Assembly: GCA_018714685.1 (NCBI GenBank)
Contig: DVNC01000039.1
Coordinates: forward strand, 1 to 37,698
Direction: 5' to 3'
Source of the DNA: Scatocola faecipullorum
GTDB taxonomy: Bacteria; Pseudomonadota; Alphaproteobacteria; RF32; CAG-239
DNA length: 37,698 nucleotides
The notes under the pieces are model-generated. The model ran no database searches. It saw only the letters and a list, made by a program, of their open reading frames with translations, and had not been told where the DNA came from. A program made the position numbers and the translations under genes. This document shows, piece by piece, positions 7,536-16,025 of this stretch. Every line of letters starts with the position of its first letter. Within the stretch, counting starts at the first letter, position 1.

Positions 7536-8936
7536 TCAGCCGCGCTTTCGGGGTTGCTTTATTTCATTTAAATCGGGATAGGTGTTTTTTATCCGGCGCA
7601 GCAAATCGTCCAGTTTCAGCCGCAGTGCTGACGGCGGGTTTTTGCGCTGGGCATTTTCGGCCTGCCTTTTGGCAATATCGGCGGCACCGATTCGCAGCGA
7701 ATATTCCGCAGCCGCATATTCGGCATAAGCCGTCTGCCCGTTTTGGTCATAAGCCTGAGACAGCAGCAGCCAGCCCATGGCCGAAGGGCGTTGCTGCAAA
7801 GAGCGGTTTAAGACCGCAATAATGTTTTTCAATTCTGCCGGCGACGGAGAAACCGCCAAAGCAGCCTGAGCCCAGTCAACCTGCAGCAGTGCGGCGTCGG
7901 GACGAAGTTTGAGAACCTTGCCGTAAGCTTCTTTGGCCGCTTTCAGATTGCCCTGTTCCATATAAATTTGCGCTTTCAGTTCATAAAAATAAGGATTGTC
8001 CGGTTCTTCGGCCGATAAGGCATCAATCATCCTCAGAGCTTTGCCGAAATTGAGCTGCTTAAAATAAGCAATGGCTTGGGCATAACGGGCGGCGATTGAC
8101 GTATCGCTCGGCGGATAACGCTTAAATGTTTGTGCCGGTTCTTGCAGAAAGCCGTATAATTTGGCTTTTATGCGTTGAAATTCATTGTCCAGAGAATGAT
8201 CCTGATGATAGGGTGATTGTTTGACCGCCTGCTCCAGAAAGCGGACACGTTCGCTCGTAACCGGGTGGGTTCTGAAATAGTCGCTTTCTTCAATCCCGTT
8301 TAACGCGTTTTGTTTTTGAATTTTTTTCATAAATTGCAGCAGTCCCTGCGGTGATGTCTGCCTTTTATAAAGAAGTTTCACTGCGGCATCGTCGGCGCTG
8401 CGTTCTTCTTCGACCCGGTAAGCCATATAATTGGAGAGCAGGGAGCTCTGTGACCCCAGCATGACGGCGACGGCCACGTCACCCCGGCCGCTGGCTGCGG
8501 CCGCGGCTCCGGCCAGAACCAGAGACGCCAGACTGGCTTCCTGCATACTCTGGTTTTTTATTTTCTGACGCAGAATATGCCCGCCGAGAATATGTCCGGT
8601 TTCATGCGCCAAAACGCCGCTGATTTGGTCGGTGTTATCTGCTTTCAGCAGCGTCCCCGTATGGATGAACAGATTGTTGCCGTCGCCGACAAAGGCATTC
8701 AGGCTGTTGTCATTGACAATATAAATTTTATTGCGGTTAAACGGAATACCGGCAGTTTGAAAAATCGGACGGATAACTTTGGCCAGATATTGTTCGGTCT
8801 CTTCATCGGAAATGATGCTCATCTGTCCCAAGGCATCTCTTAACGGCAAAAAGGCTAATATCAGCCAGAAGCCGATGATTAGCCTTGATACGGTGTTCTT
8901 TTTGCTGCCGGTCAGCTTTTGATTAATTTTCTCCAC
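7536..8936 (-). CDS. BepA-like M48 metallopeptidase with TPR domain
   Basis: 466 residues. M48 family zinc peptidases of this architecture (BepA/YfgC, LoiP relatives) work in the periplasm on outer-membrane protein assembly. An N-terminal hydrophobic segment (residues 19-37) looks like a signal peptide or anchor. The catalytic motif HETGH is at 111-115, and the downstream EERSADD segment provides the third zinc ligand region. The C-terminal half holds TPR-like helices (alanine-rich repeats from about 280, e.g. NPYFYELKAQIYMEQG). The start is a GTG at 8934-8936 with AGGAAAG upstream, inside the end of rne (overlap 25 bases). The start is therefore less certain, but no ATG precedes the signal sequence. 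Confidence 0.9.
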   Translation of the reverse strand: MEKINQKLTGSKKNTVSRLIIGFWLILAFLPLRDALGQMSIISDEETEQYLAKVIRPIFQTAGIPFNRNKIYIVNDNSLNAFVGDGNNLFIHTGTLLKADNTDQISGVLAHETGHILGGHILRQKIKNQSMQEASLASLVLAGAAAAASGRGDVAVAVMLGSQSSLLSNYMAYRVEEERSADDAAVKLLYKRQTSPQGLLQFMKKIQKQNALNGIEESDYFRTHPVTSERVRFLEQAVKQSPYHQDHSLDNEFQRIKAKLYGFLQEPAQTFKRYPPSDTSIAARYAQAIAYFKQLNFGKALRMIDALSAEEPDNPYFYELKAQIYMEQGNLKAAKEAYGKVLKLRPDAALLQVDWAQAALAVSPSPAELKNIIAVLNRSLQQRPSAMGWLLLSQAYDQNGQTAYAEYAAAEYSLRIGAADIAKRQAENAQRKNPPSALRLKLDDLLRRIKNTYPDLNEIKQPRKRG

Positions 8937-11566
8937 CAGGTTGTCTTTCCTTTCTGTTCGGCCTTCTCCGCGGAATTGTCTTCCGCAGCGGCAACATTGG
9001 GAGACTTAATATCTTCATGGCTGTTATACAAGATGACCGCTTCCGCTTTTTCTTTTTTTGTTTCGCCGTTGTTTTCGTTGTCACCGTTGTCATTATAGTT
9101 GCGGCGATCGCGGCGGCGGTTGTTGCGACGGTCAAATCTGTTGCGTCGGTCACGCCGGCGGTTGCTGCGGCGTCCCTCGTTTTCCTGCCCGTCTTCGCTC
9201 CTGTTTTCTTTGACGCTTTCGGAAGCTTCCGCCGTATCGGCTGCATCTTCCTGAACCGGTGTGTCTTCGGCAGCCGTTTCTTCTTTGATGCGCGGTTTCC
9301 GGTCACCTTTGTTCGGCTGACGGCGGCTGTTGCGCGGAGAACTGCTTTCTTCCGTTCCGTTTTCTTCCTTATCTTCTTCCTTATCCTGAGTTTTAACCGC
9401 TTTAAAGCGTTCAATTCTCAGGTCGGCAATGTTCTTGATTGAGTCGTCGGCGCAGATAATCACTTCCATATTGTAACGCTGTTCCAAATCGCTGACGCAT
9501 TTGCGCTTCTGATTCAGCAGATAAAGGGCAAACTCGCTGGGCAGATAGAGGTTAATCCGTGAACAGCGGTTTTTAATGCCTTCTTCCTCAATACAGCGCA
9601 GCACAAAAACCGCTCCCGATTCGATTGTGCGGACAATTCCTTTGCCGTGGCAGTGCGGGCAAACCTGATAATTGCTTTCAAAGAAAGAGGAATGCATCCG
9701 TTGGCGCGATATTTCCAGCAAGCCGAAACAGCTCATCTTGGCAATCTGAATCCGTGCCCGGTCTTTTTTCATGGCCTCTTTCATACGCTTTTCAACCGCC
9801 AGATTGTTTTTCTGTTCTTCCATATCAATAAAATCGACCACGACCAACCCGGCCAGATTTCTCATTCTCAGTTGTTTGGCAATTTCGTCGGCTGCTTCCA
9901 GATTGGTTTTGAGTGCGGTTTCCTCCAGGTCTTTTTCTTTGGTTGCCCGGCCGGAGTTGACATCAATTGAAACCAGCGCCTCCGTGGGGTTGATAACCAG
10001 ATAACCGCCCGATTCCAGCTGAACATTGGTGTCATGCAGTTTGTCCAGCTGAGCTTCAACCTGAAATCTCTGGAACAAAGGCAGCTCGCCTTTTTTGTTT
10101 TCTTTAATTTTTTTCAGGTTATGTGGGGAAAGGATTTTCACAAAATCACGCGCGGCTTTGTAAGCCTGTTCGCCGTCCACGATAATTTCGGAAATGTCTT
10201 TGGTGTACATATCGCGCAGGGCGCGTCTGATCAGGTTGCCTTCCTCGTGAATTAAAGCCGGAGCTTTCCCTTTCAAAGCATCAAGGCGGATTTGATTCCA
10301 GCTGCGGATCAGATAATTGTAGTCACGGACAATGTCTGCTTTGGTTTTTTCTTCGCCGGCGGTGCGGACAATCATAGACATTTCATTGTTGAGCGGCAAT
10401 TCTTTAACGATGTTTTTCAGCCGTTTGCGGTCTGCAACATTGGTAATTTTGCGGGAAACGCCGCCGCTTTTGATGCGGTTCGGCATTAAAACGCAATAGC
10501 GTCCGGCCAGAGAAAGATAAGTCGTTAATGCCGCACCTTTATTGCCGCGTTCTTCTTTAACCACCTGAACCAGCAAAATCTGTCCTTCTTTGATAACGTC
10601 CTGAATTTTGCTGCGGTGGAATAATTTGCGGATTTTCATCAGTTTGCGCTGAATTTCAAAATCACATTCGCTGTCGTCTTCTTCATCGTCATCTTCTTCA
10701 ACGACGTCTTCTTCGGCCATATTGTTATAGGTGCTTGACTTCCGGGGCGCGTCAACTTCTTCCTGAACAGTTTCTTCTTCCTCTTTGGTGCTTTCGGCCA
10801 TAACCGTCAGTTTTTCTTCTTTTTCCGCTTTTTCTTGTTCCGGTGCGGCCGGTTCCGTTTCGGCAGCTTCCTCTTTGGGAGCCTGCTGGGCTTTGCGGGC
10901 ACGCTTTTTCAAAATTCTTTTCTTGCGGGGATGCTTGTGTGAATCTGCCGCCGTTTCTTCCTGCGGAACCGTTTCGGTCGGTGTTTCTTCCGTCAGAGTG
11001 CCGTTTTCTGCGGCCGTTTCCGCGGCTTCCGGCAAAGATTCGTGCGGTGCGGAAGTTGTTTCTGCTGCCGGAATTTTTTCTTCCGTTACGGCCTCTTCCT
11101 GAACCGGAGTTGAAGTTTCGCTGCCGTTTTCGGCTGCTTCTGCCGCTTTGGCTTCCGCTTCCGCGGCTTCACGGGCTTTGCGCTCTTCTTCGCGGGCGGC
11201 GTATTGGGCTGCTTTTTCGGCGCGGTGTCTTTCGCGCTCGGCTTCCCGTTCTTTAATCGCCTGTTTTTTGGCTTCGATAATCTCGTCTACTTCTTTGTCA
11301 ATTGAGGCCAGCTCTTCTTCCGAAACATTGTAATAGTCCGGGTGAATTTCGCCGAAAGCCAGAAAACCGTGCTTGTTTCCGCCGTAATCGACGAAAGCGG
11401 CCTGCAGCGAAGGCTCAACCCGCATGACTTTTGCCAAATAAATGTTGCCTTTGATTTGTTTGCGGCTGGCTGATTCGAATTCGACGTCTTCAACTTTGTT
11501 TCCGTTAACGATGACAACGCGGGTTTCTTCCGGACGGGTGTCATCAATCAGCATTCTTTTGGTCAT
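8912..11566 (-). CDS. rne: Ribonuclease E/G family endoribonuclease
   Basis: 884 residues, taking the ATG at 11566-11564 as start because it has GGAGAA upstream and gives the conserved MTKRMLID N-terminus. An in-frame start at 11623 would add 19 unrelated residues. RNase E cleaves single-stranded AU-rich RNA and organises the degradosome. The S1 domain starts at about residue 36 (GNIYLAKV, AAFVDYG) and is interrupted by a roughly 240-residue Glu/Ala-rich, highly acidic insertion before resuming with GQILLVQVVKE. The zinc-link CPHCHGKG is at 636-643. The C-terminal 150 residues are a disordered scaffold with an Arg/Asn-rich block (RRDRRNRFDRRNNRRRDRRN) and end in a conserved-looking TWWRKLIKS. 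The acidic insertion in S1 is typical of alphaproteobacterial RNase E. Confidence 0.95.
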   Translation of the reverse strand: MTKRMLIDDTRPEETRVVIVNGNKVEDVEFESASRKQIKGNIYLAKVMRVEPSLQAAFVDYGGNKHGFLAFGEIHPDYYNVSEEELASIDKEVDEIIEAKKQAIKEREAERERHRAEKAAQYAAREEERKAREAAEAEAKAAEAAENGSETSTPVQEEAVTEEKIPAAETTSAPHESLPEAAETAAENGTLTEETPTETVPQEETAADSHKHPRKKRILKKRARKAQQAPKEEAAETEPAAPEQEKAEKEEKLTVMAESTKEEEETVQEEVDAPRKSSTYNNMAEEDVVEEDDDEEDDSECDFEIQRKLMKIRKLFHRSKIQDVIKEGQILLVQVVKEERGNKGAALTTYLSLAGRYCVLMPNRIKSGGVSRKITNVADRKRLKNIVKELPLNNEMSMIVRTAGEEKTKADIVRDYNYLIRSWNQIRLDALKGKAPALIHEEGNLIRRALRDMYTKDISEIIVDGEQAYKAARDFVKILSPHNLKKIKENKKGELPLFQRFQVEAQLDKLHDTNVQLESGGYLVINPTEALVSIDVNSGRATKEKDLEETALKTNLEAADEIAKQLRMRNLAGLVVVDFIDMEEQKNNLAVEKRMKEAMKKDRARIQIAKMSCFGLLEISRQRMHSSFFESNYQVCPHCHGKGIVRTIESGAVFVLRCIEEEGIKNRCSRINLYLPSEFALYLLNQKRKCVSDLEQRYNMEVIICADDSIKNIADLRIERFKAVKTQDKEEDKEENGTEESSSPRNSRRQPNKGDRKPRIKEETAAEDTPVQEDAADTAEASESVKENRSEDGQENEGRRSNRRRDRRNRFDRRNNRRRDRRNYNDNGDNENNGETKKEKAEAVILYNSHEDIKSPNVAAAEDNSAEKAEQKGKTTWWRKLIKS

Positions 11567-11995
11567 AAATATAATTCTCCGTTTGGGTACCGAAACGCCG
11601 GGGCGCGGTACGGGTATTGTCACAAAACTGGAGGGAATCAGGCGAAAGCTATTATGTATCTAAGCACGAAATCTGCCGCTGCCGGTGTTTCGCACTCTAT
11701 TTTAAGCCAGTCTTCGGGCTGTCAGTCGCAGCCTTACTTATCATATAAAACCTCTCTGTGTCCCCGGCACATTTGTTTACTTTGTTTGTTTATCGGGCCC
11801 GGGACGTGAAACCGTCCAGTAAAAATCTTTTGTCTTTCTTGTCTGCAAGCACGCCTCTCGCTGTGAGCCGGCGGCGGTATCAGCGCGGCAGGTCTTGCAT
11901 TTTATGGTAAACTCGTGTAATAAAGACCTGCTTCCGATACATTAAAAGCATACAATTGCACTCAGAATATACGATTTGATTTAAAACACAATATT
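11567..11995 (-). promoter_or_regulatory. Gene-free leader upstream of rne (candidate autoregulatory 5' UTR)
   Basis: About 540-590 bases separate the rne ATG from the divergent amiC and hold no convincing gene. On the minus strand the region contains several inverted repeats: a 9-bp stem (11888-11896 with 11923-11931) and a GGACG/CGTCC hairpin (11802-11817) within a CGGGCCCG palindrome. A weak promoter-like -10 TATATT sits at 11971-11966. Long structured leaders are known for rne in Escherichia coli, where they mediate autoregulation by RNase E cleavage. That this leader does the same here is inference. The exact transcript start is unknown. Confidence 0.45.
11888..11931 (-). repeat. Perfect 9-bp inverted repeat in the rne leader
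   Basis: GCAGGTCTT at 11888-11896 is matched exactly by AAGACCTGC at 11923-11931, with a 26-base AT-rich loop. It would form a stem in the rne leader RNA if transcription begins upstream of it, or could be a protein-binding palindrome near the rne promoter. There is no T-run next to it, so it is not a terminator. Confidence 0.6.
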
Positions 11996-12155
11996 ATTTT
12001 TGAATCAGACGCAAAAAAGTGCGGTCGCCTTTGTCTGCCGTTTGTTTACAGCCGAAAAGACAGCTTGCGCTCCGGATAATTTTATGTTTTTAACCTATTG
12101 GTAAGAAGTGTTTATATATAATAACCTATATTGCGTAATTGTGTGGATTGAACGG

Positions 12156-13409
12156 ATGCGAACCTTTTTGCAACAGATTGCCGTCGGTATGAAAGGCCTT
12201 GTCAGGCAGGTGCTGGCAACAGCCGTCATTTTCTGCTGCGCGTTTTCTGCTGCCGATTCTGCCGCAGCGTCCGGAATTACGTCCATGCGCATCGGGCAGG
12301 GGGTCGGAAGCGTTCGCATCGTCTTTGATGCGGACCGGAAGTTTGACTATAAGGTTTTTCTGCTCAATGAGCCCAAACGTTTGGTTATCGATACCTTTGA
12401 TGTCAAAGTCAGTCCCGAAATCGAAAAATATGTCGATAAAAACAATCTGGTAACCAAAACCCGTTTGGGGAGCGTCGGGACGGACGGCATTCGTATCGTC
12501 TTCGATTTGCAGAAGCCGGCAATCGTCAAAAAAGCCTTTATGCTTGCGCCGCAGAGCAATTTCGGCTGGCGTTTCGTGATTGATGTTTCCATAGCTTCCG
12601 AACGGGAGTTTTCCTCCAAGGTCGGCAGCAAATACGCTCTCAGTAACGAAAATTCTTTTGCCGGAAGCTATTCGTCGTCTTCCTCCAAGTCGTCGTCTAA
12701 AGCCAAAACCGTCAATAAAAAGAAAATCATCGTTCTTGACCCCGGACACGGCGGCAAAGATCCGGGAGCCATCGGCTATTCCGGCGTTTATGAAAAAAAT
12801 ATCACTCTGGCCATGGCCAAAGAACTGAAAGTGATTTTGGAGAAAGAGGGGTACAAGGTTCATCTGACCCGCAGCACGGATATTTTTATCCCTCTGCGCG
12901 ACCGGGTAAAGATTGCCCGCAAATATAATGCCGACCTGTTTATGTCCATTCATGCCGACAGCGCCGTCAACCGCAGTGCCAAAGGGCTTTCCGTCTATAC
13001 ATTGTCTGAAACCGCGTCTGACAAAGAGGCTGCCGCTCTGGCCGAACGCGAAAATAAGGCCGATGTCGTTGCCGGGCTTAATCTGCTTGAACATTCCAAA
13101 GAGGTTTCGGATATTCTGATAAACCTGGCGCAGCGCGAAACCATGAACCGTTCTTCCGAATTTGCATCTTTTATGGTTCAGGAAATGCGCAAATCGGTAA
13201 AACTGCGCGACAATACGCACCGTTTCGCCGGTTTTGCGGTTTTGAAAGCGCCTGATGTTCCGTCCGTTCTGCTGGAAATGGGCTACCTTTCCAACCGCAC
13301 GGAAGAACGTTTGCTCAAACAAAAGGACTATCGCCGCAAGCTGGCTGTTTCGACCAGCAAGGCCGTTGAAAAATATTTTGACAACATGCAGCATGCTTCC
13401 GTCTTCTGA
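12156..13409 (+). CDS. amiC: N-acetylmuramoyl-L-alanine amidase (AmiC-like)
   Basis: 417 residues. It cuts the amide bond between N-acetylmuramic acid and the stem peptide in periplasmic peptidoglycan, usually for daughter-cell separation. An N-terminal signal peptide (hydrophobic VLATAVIFCCAFSAADSAAA) is followed by an AMIN septal-targeting domain (about 40-150), a Ser-rich linker and an Amidase_3 domain with zinc ligands in DPGHGGKDPG (His near 198), YEKN (Glu near 213) and SIHADS (His near 266), and the catalytic LLEMGYLSN. A GTG at 12108 would extend it by 16 residues, but a consensus TATAAT (12117-12122) lies inside that extension. The ATG at 12156 was therefore preferred; an ATG at 12189 also gives a good signal peptide. 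It precedes mrcA, a common alphaproteobacterial order. Confidence 0.94.
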   Translation: MRTFLQQIAVGMKGLVRQVLATAVIFCCAFSAADSAAASGITSMRIGQGVGSVRIVFDADRKFDYKVFLLNEPKRLVIDTFDVKVSPEIEKYVDKNNLVTKTRLGSVGTDGIRIVFDLQKPAIVKKAFMLAPQSNFGWRFVIDVSIASEREFSSKVGSKYALSNENSFAGSYSSSSSKSSSKAKTVNKKKIIVLDPGHGGKDPGAIGYSGVYEKNITLAMAKELKVILEKEGYKVHLTRSTDIFIPLRDRVKIARKYNADLFMSIHADSAVNRSAKGLSVYTLSETASDKEAAALAERENKADVVAGLNLLEHSKEVSDILINLAQRETMNRSSEFASFMVQEMRKSVKLRDNTHRFAGFAVLKAPDVPSVLLEMGYLSNRTEERLLKQKDYRRKLAVSTSKAVEKYFDNMQHASVF

Positions 13410-13553
13410 AGACGGAGATTGTAAATGCCGGTATTTCTCGGAATAGCGGTATATTTTTGGCGTGGAAAAGGCATTTTTCTTTTGCATTTTTAGTAAATTG
13501 TAATAGATTGAACAAAAATAACTTTAAGGTTTTTGAATTTTGGTGGAATTGTA

Positions 13554-16016
13554 ATGCTTAAGACCCTGTCTTCCCTGCTGAGTACGTTTTTTTTCTTTGC
13601 CGTCATCGCCGTCGTGCTGGTTATCAGTTCGCTGTGGAAATATGCCGGCGAGCTGCCGGATTACCACCAGCTGGCCAAATATGAACCGGCCGTCACCACG
13701 CGGCTTTACGCCGGCGACGGTCAGCTGCTGATGGAGTATGCGGTTGAAAAACGTATTTTCGTTCCGGTTGACAAGATTCCCGATCAGGTCAAAAATGCCT
13801 TTATCGCCGCAGAAGACAAAAAGTTTTACAGCCATTCGGGGATTGATTACGTCGGTATCATTCGCGCCGTTCTCGGCAATTTGAAAAACATCGGCACCGG
13901 ACGCCGTCCGGCCGGTGCTTCGACCATTACCCAGCAGGTGGCTAAAAACTTTCTGCTGACTTCCGAATTGTCCTATATCCGCAAAATCAAAGAAGCTATT
14001 TTGGCCACGCGAATGGAACAGGCCTTTACCAAAGACCATATTCTGGAACTTTATTTGAATGAGATTTATCTCGGCAATCGTTCTTACGGAGTGGCTGCCG
14101 CGGCATTGAACTATTTCGGTAAGTCGCTGAACGAGCTGACGATTGAAGAGGCTGCCTATCTGGCGGCCTTGCCCAAAGGACCGAACAACTATAATCCCAA
14201 GACCAAATATGAAGCGGCCGTCGGCCGCCGCAATTGGGTAATCGACCGGATGATTGAAGACGGATACGTCGATCCCGACAGCGGTGAAGCGGCCAAGCAA
14301 AAGCCGCTGGTAACGATTGACCGCAGCAGCGCTTTTGTAAAAGATGCCCAATATTTCAGCGAAGAAGTGCGCCGTAAAATCAGTCAGAAATTCGGCAAGG
14401 ATTCGGTCAACGAAGGCGGACTGATTGTCAGAACCACGCTTGACCCGAAACTGCAGGAAATTGCCAGCAATGTATTTCATCGGGAAATTCAAAATTATGA
14501 CCGCCGCCACGGTTGGCGCGGTTCCCTCGGAAATATTCCCTTAACTGCGGATTATCGGGAAGCCTTGAAAAAGGCCGAAGTCCCGGCCGGAGCGGACGAT
14601 GGCTGGGTTAAAGCCGTTGTGTTGCAGGTTTCTCCCGATCATGCCGTTATTGAGACCGAGGACGGCAGTCAGGGAAATATTCCGTTGGCTTTGCTTTCCT
14701 GGGCACGAAAATCGCTGGCTAAACAGGATGTCGGCGGAATGCCCAAATCTGTTGCCGAAGTATTGAAAGAAGGCGATATCATTTTCGCCGAACCGGCTTC
14801 CGAAAAAACGATTAAATCAAAAAATCTGACTGCCGATGCTTATGAACTGCGGCAGCTTCCCAATGTCGAAGGCGCTTTGATTGTGATGGATCCGCACACC
14901 GGAAAAGTGCTGGCTGTCGTCGGCGGCTATTCTTTCCGCAAATCTCAGTTTAATCGGGCCACCCAGGCTTATCGTCAAACCGGCTCTTCCTTTAAGCCGT
15001 TTGTTTATCTGACCGCGCTGGAAAACGGTTATTCTCCGACGGATCTGATTCTGGACGCACCGTTTGTGCTTGACCAGGGAGCCGGACAGAAACGCTGGAA
15101 ACCGGAAAACTATTCCAAAAAGTTTTACGGGTTGATGACGCTGCGCGAGGGAATTGAAAAATCCCGCAACCTGATGACCGTTCGTCTGGCGCAGGACGTC
15201 GGCATGGATAAAATTTCCGAAATGTCCCGCCGCATCGGAGTTAATAAAAATCTGCCGGAACTGCTTTCAATGTCGCTCGGTGCCGGCGACACCCGTTTGA
15301 TTGACATGGCCAGCGCCTATTCGGTTATTGTCAACGGCGGTAAAAAGGTTGAACCTTACTTTATTGAGCGCATACAGGATCGCAACGGCAAAACGATTTA
15401 CAAACGTGACCGCCGCGATTGCCCTGACTGCAATGCCGCCAAATGGGACAATCAGGATATTCCGCAGCTGGCTGACGGCCGTGAGCAGATAGTTGATCCG
15501 ATGTCGGCTTACCAGATGACTTCTATTTTGGAGGGTGTGGCCGTTCGCGGCACCGGCGCCCGCCTGCGGGCTCTGAAACGTCATCTGGCCGGCAAAACCG
15601 GAACCACCAACGATAACAAGGACGGATGGTTTATGGGCTTTTCGCCTGACCTGGTCGTCGGAACCTATGTTGGCTTTGATGAACCGCGTACGCTGGGCCG
15701 CCGGGAAACCGGTGCGGCGGTGGCTCTGCCGATTTTCTATAATTTCATGGAACAGGCGCTGAAAAACCAGCCGGATATTCCTTTCCGCATTCCGAAGGGA
15801 ATCAAGCTTGTCCGCATTAACAACAAGACCGGCAAACCGGCCACGCCGAATGACACTTCCGTTATTTTTGAGGCTCTCAAGCCGGATTTTGACTTTAATA
15901 AAAACAAACAGCGGATTATCGGAGAGGAGGCCAAGCCGGCTCATTCCCTTGAAGATACCGCCAAAGTCTTCGGCGTTGACGAAGATAATGATTTTCAGCT
16001 CGGAACCGAATATTAA
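13554..16016 (+). CDS. mrcA: Penicillin-binding protein 1A (bifunctional transglycosylase/transpeptidase)
   Basis: 820 residues. It polymerises and cross-links peptidoglycan from the periplasmic side of the inner membrane. There is one N-terminal transmembrane helix (about 10-30). The GT51 transglycosylase domain carries the catalytic Glu in IAAEDKKFYSHSGID (Glu87) and the later GASTITQQVAKN motif. An OB-like insert is followed by the transpeptidase with SSFK (catalytic Ser478, Lys481), SRN and KTGT (681-684). The ATG at 13554 has GGTGGA upstream and was preferred over an in-frame TTG seven codons earlier. prfB follows after nine bases. A CPDCNA segment in the transpeptidase domain provides two extra cysteines, seen also in alphaproteobacterial PBP1A proteins. 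Confidence 0.97.
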   Translation: MLKTLSSLLSTFFFFAVIAVVLVISSLWKYAGELPDYHQLAKYEPAVTTRLYAGDGQLLMEYAVEKRIFVPVDKIPDQVKNAFIAAEDKKFYSHSGIDYVGIIRAVLGNLKNIGTGRRPAGASTITQQVAKNFLLTSELSYIRKIKEAILATRMEQAFTKDHILELYLNEIYLGNRSYGVAAAALNYFGKSLNELTIEEAAYLAALPKGPNNYNPKTKYEAAVGRRNWVIDRMIEDGYVDPDSGEAAKQKPLVTIDRSSAFVKDAQYFSEEVRRKISQKFGKDSVNEGGLIVRTTLDPKLQEIASNVFHREIQNYDRRHGWRGSLGNIPLTADYREALKKAEVPAGADDGWVKAVVLQVSPDHAVIETEDGSQGNIPLALLSWARKSLAKQDVGGMPKSVAEVLKEGDIIFAEPASEKTIKSKNLTADAYELRQLPNVEGALIVMDPHTGKVLAVVGGYSFRKSQFNRATQAYRQTGSSFKPFVYLTALENGYSPTDLILDAPFVLDQGAGQKRWKPENYSKKFYGLMTLREGIEKSRNLMTVRLAQDVGMDKISEMSRRIGVNKNLPELLSMSLGAGDTRLIDMASAYSVIVNGGKKVEPYFIERIQDRNGKTIYKRDRRDCPDCNAAKWDNQDIPQLADGREQIVDPMSAYQMTSILEGVAVRGTGARLRALKRHLAGKTGTTNDNKDGWFMGFSPDLVVGTYVGFDEPRTLGRRETGAAVALPIFYNFMEQALKNQPDIPFRIPKGIKLVRINNKTGKPATPNDTSVIFEALKPDFDFNKNKQRIIGEEAKPAHSLEDTAKVFGVDEDNDFQLGTEY

Positions 16017-16025
16017 GGAGAAGAC

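Noticed and set aside
7501..7536. CGGT...ACCG inverted repeat between the convergent cheR and M48 genes as terminator
   Set aside because: The stem is only four bases and lacks a T-run on either strand.
10785..11256. Plus-strand Ser/Ala/Arg-rich frames opposite rne
   Set aside because: They are the complement of the Glu/Ala-rich insertion of RNase E; low-complexity shadows.
11641..11960. Possible tRNA, tmRNA, RNase P or 4.5S RNA in the rne leader
   Set aside because: No cloverleaf, T-loop GTTCGAA, or conserved core pattern was found on either strand.
13399..13415. Hairpin CCGTCT/AGACGG at the amiC stop as a terminator
   Set aside because: No T-run follows, so I do not call an intrinsic terminator.
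12126..13487. A 453-codon open frame on the minus strand over amiC
   Set aside because: It is the shadow of a clear amidase with catalytic motifs; no family signal, no ribosome site in context.
13524..14510. A 328-codon minus-strand frame within mrcA
   Set aside because: It is opposite the PBP1A transglycosylase domain and has no recognisable domain; an artefact of codon bias.
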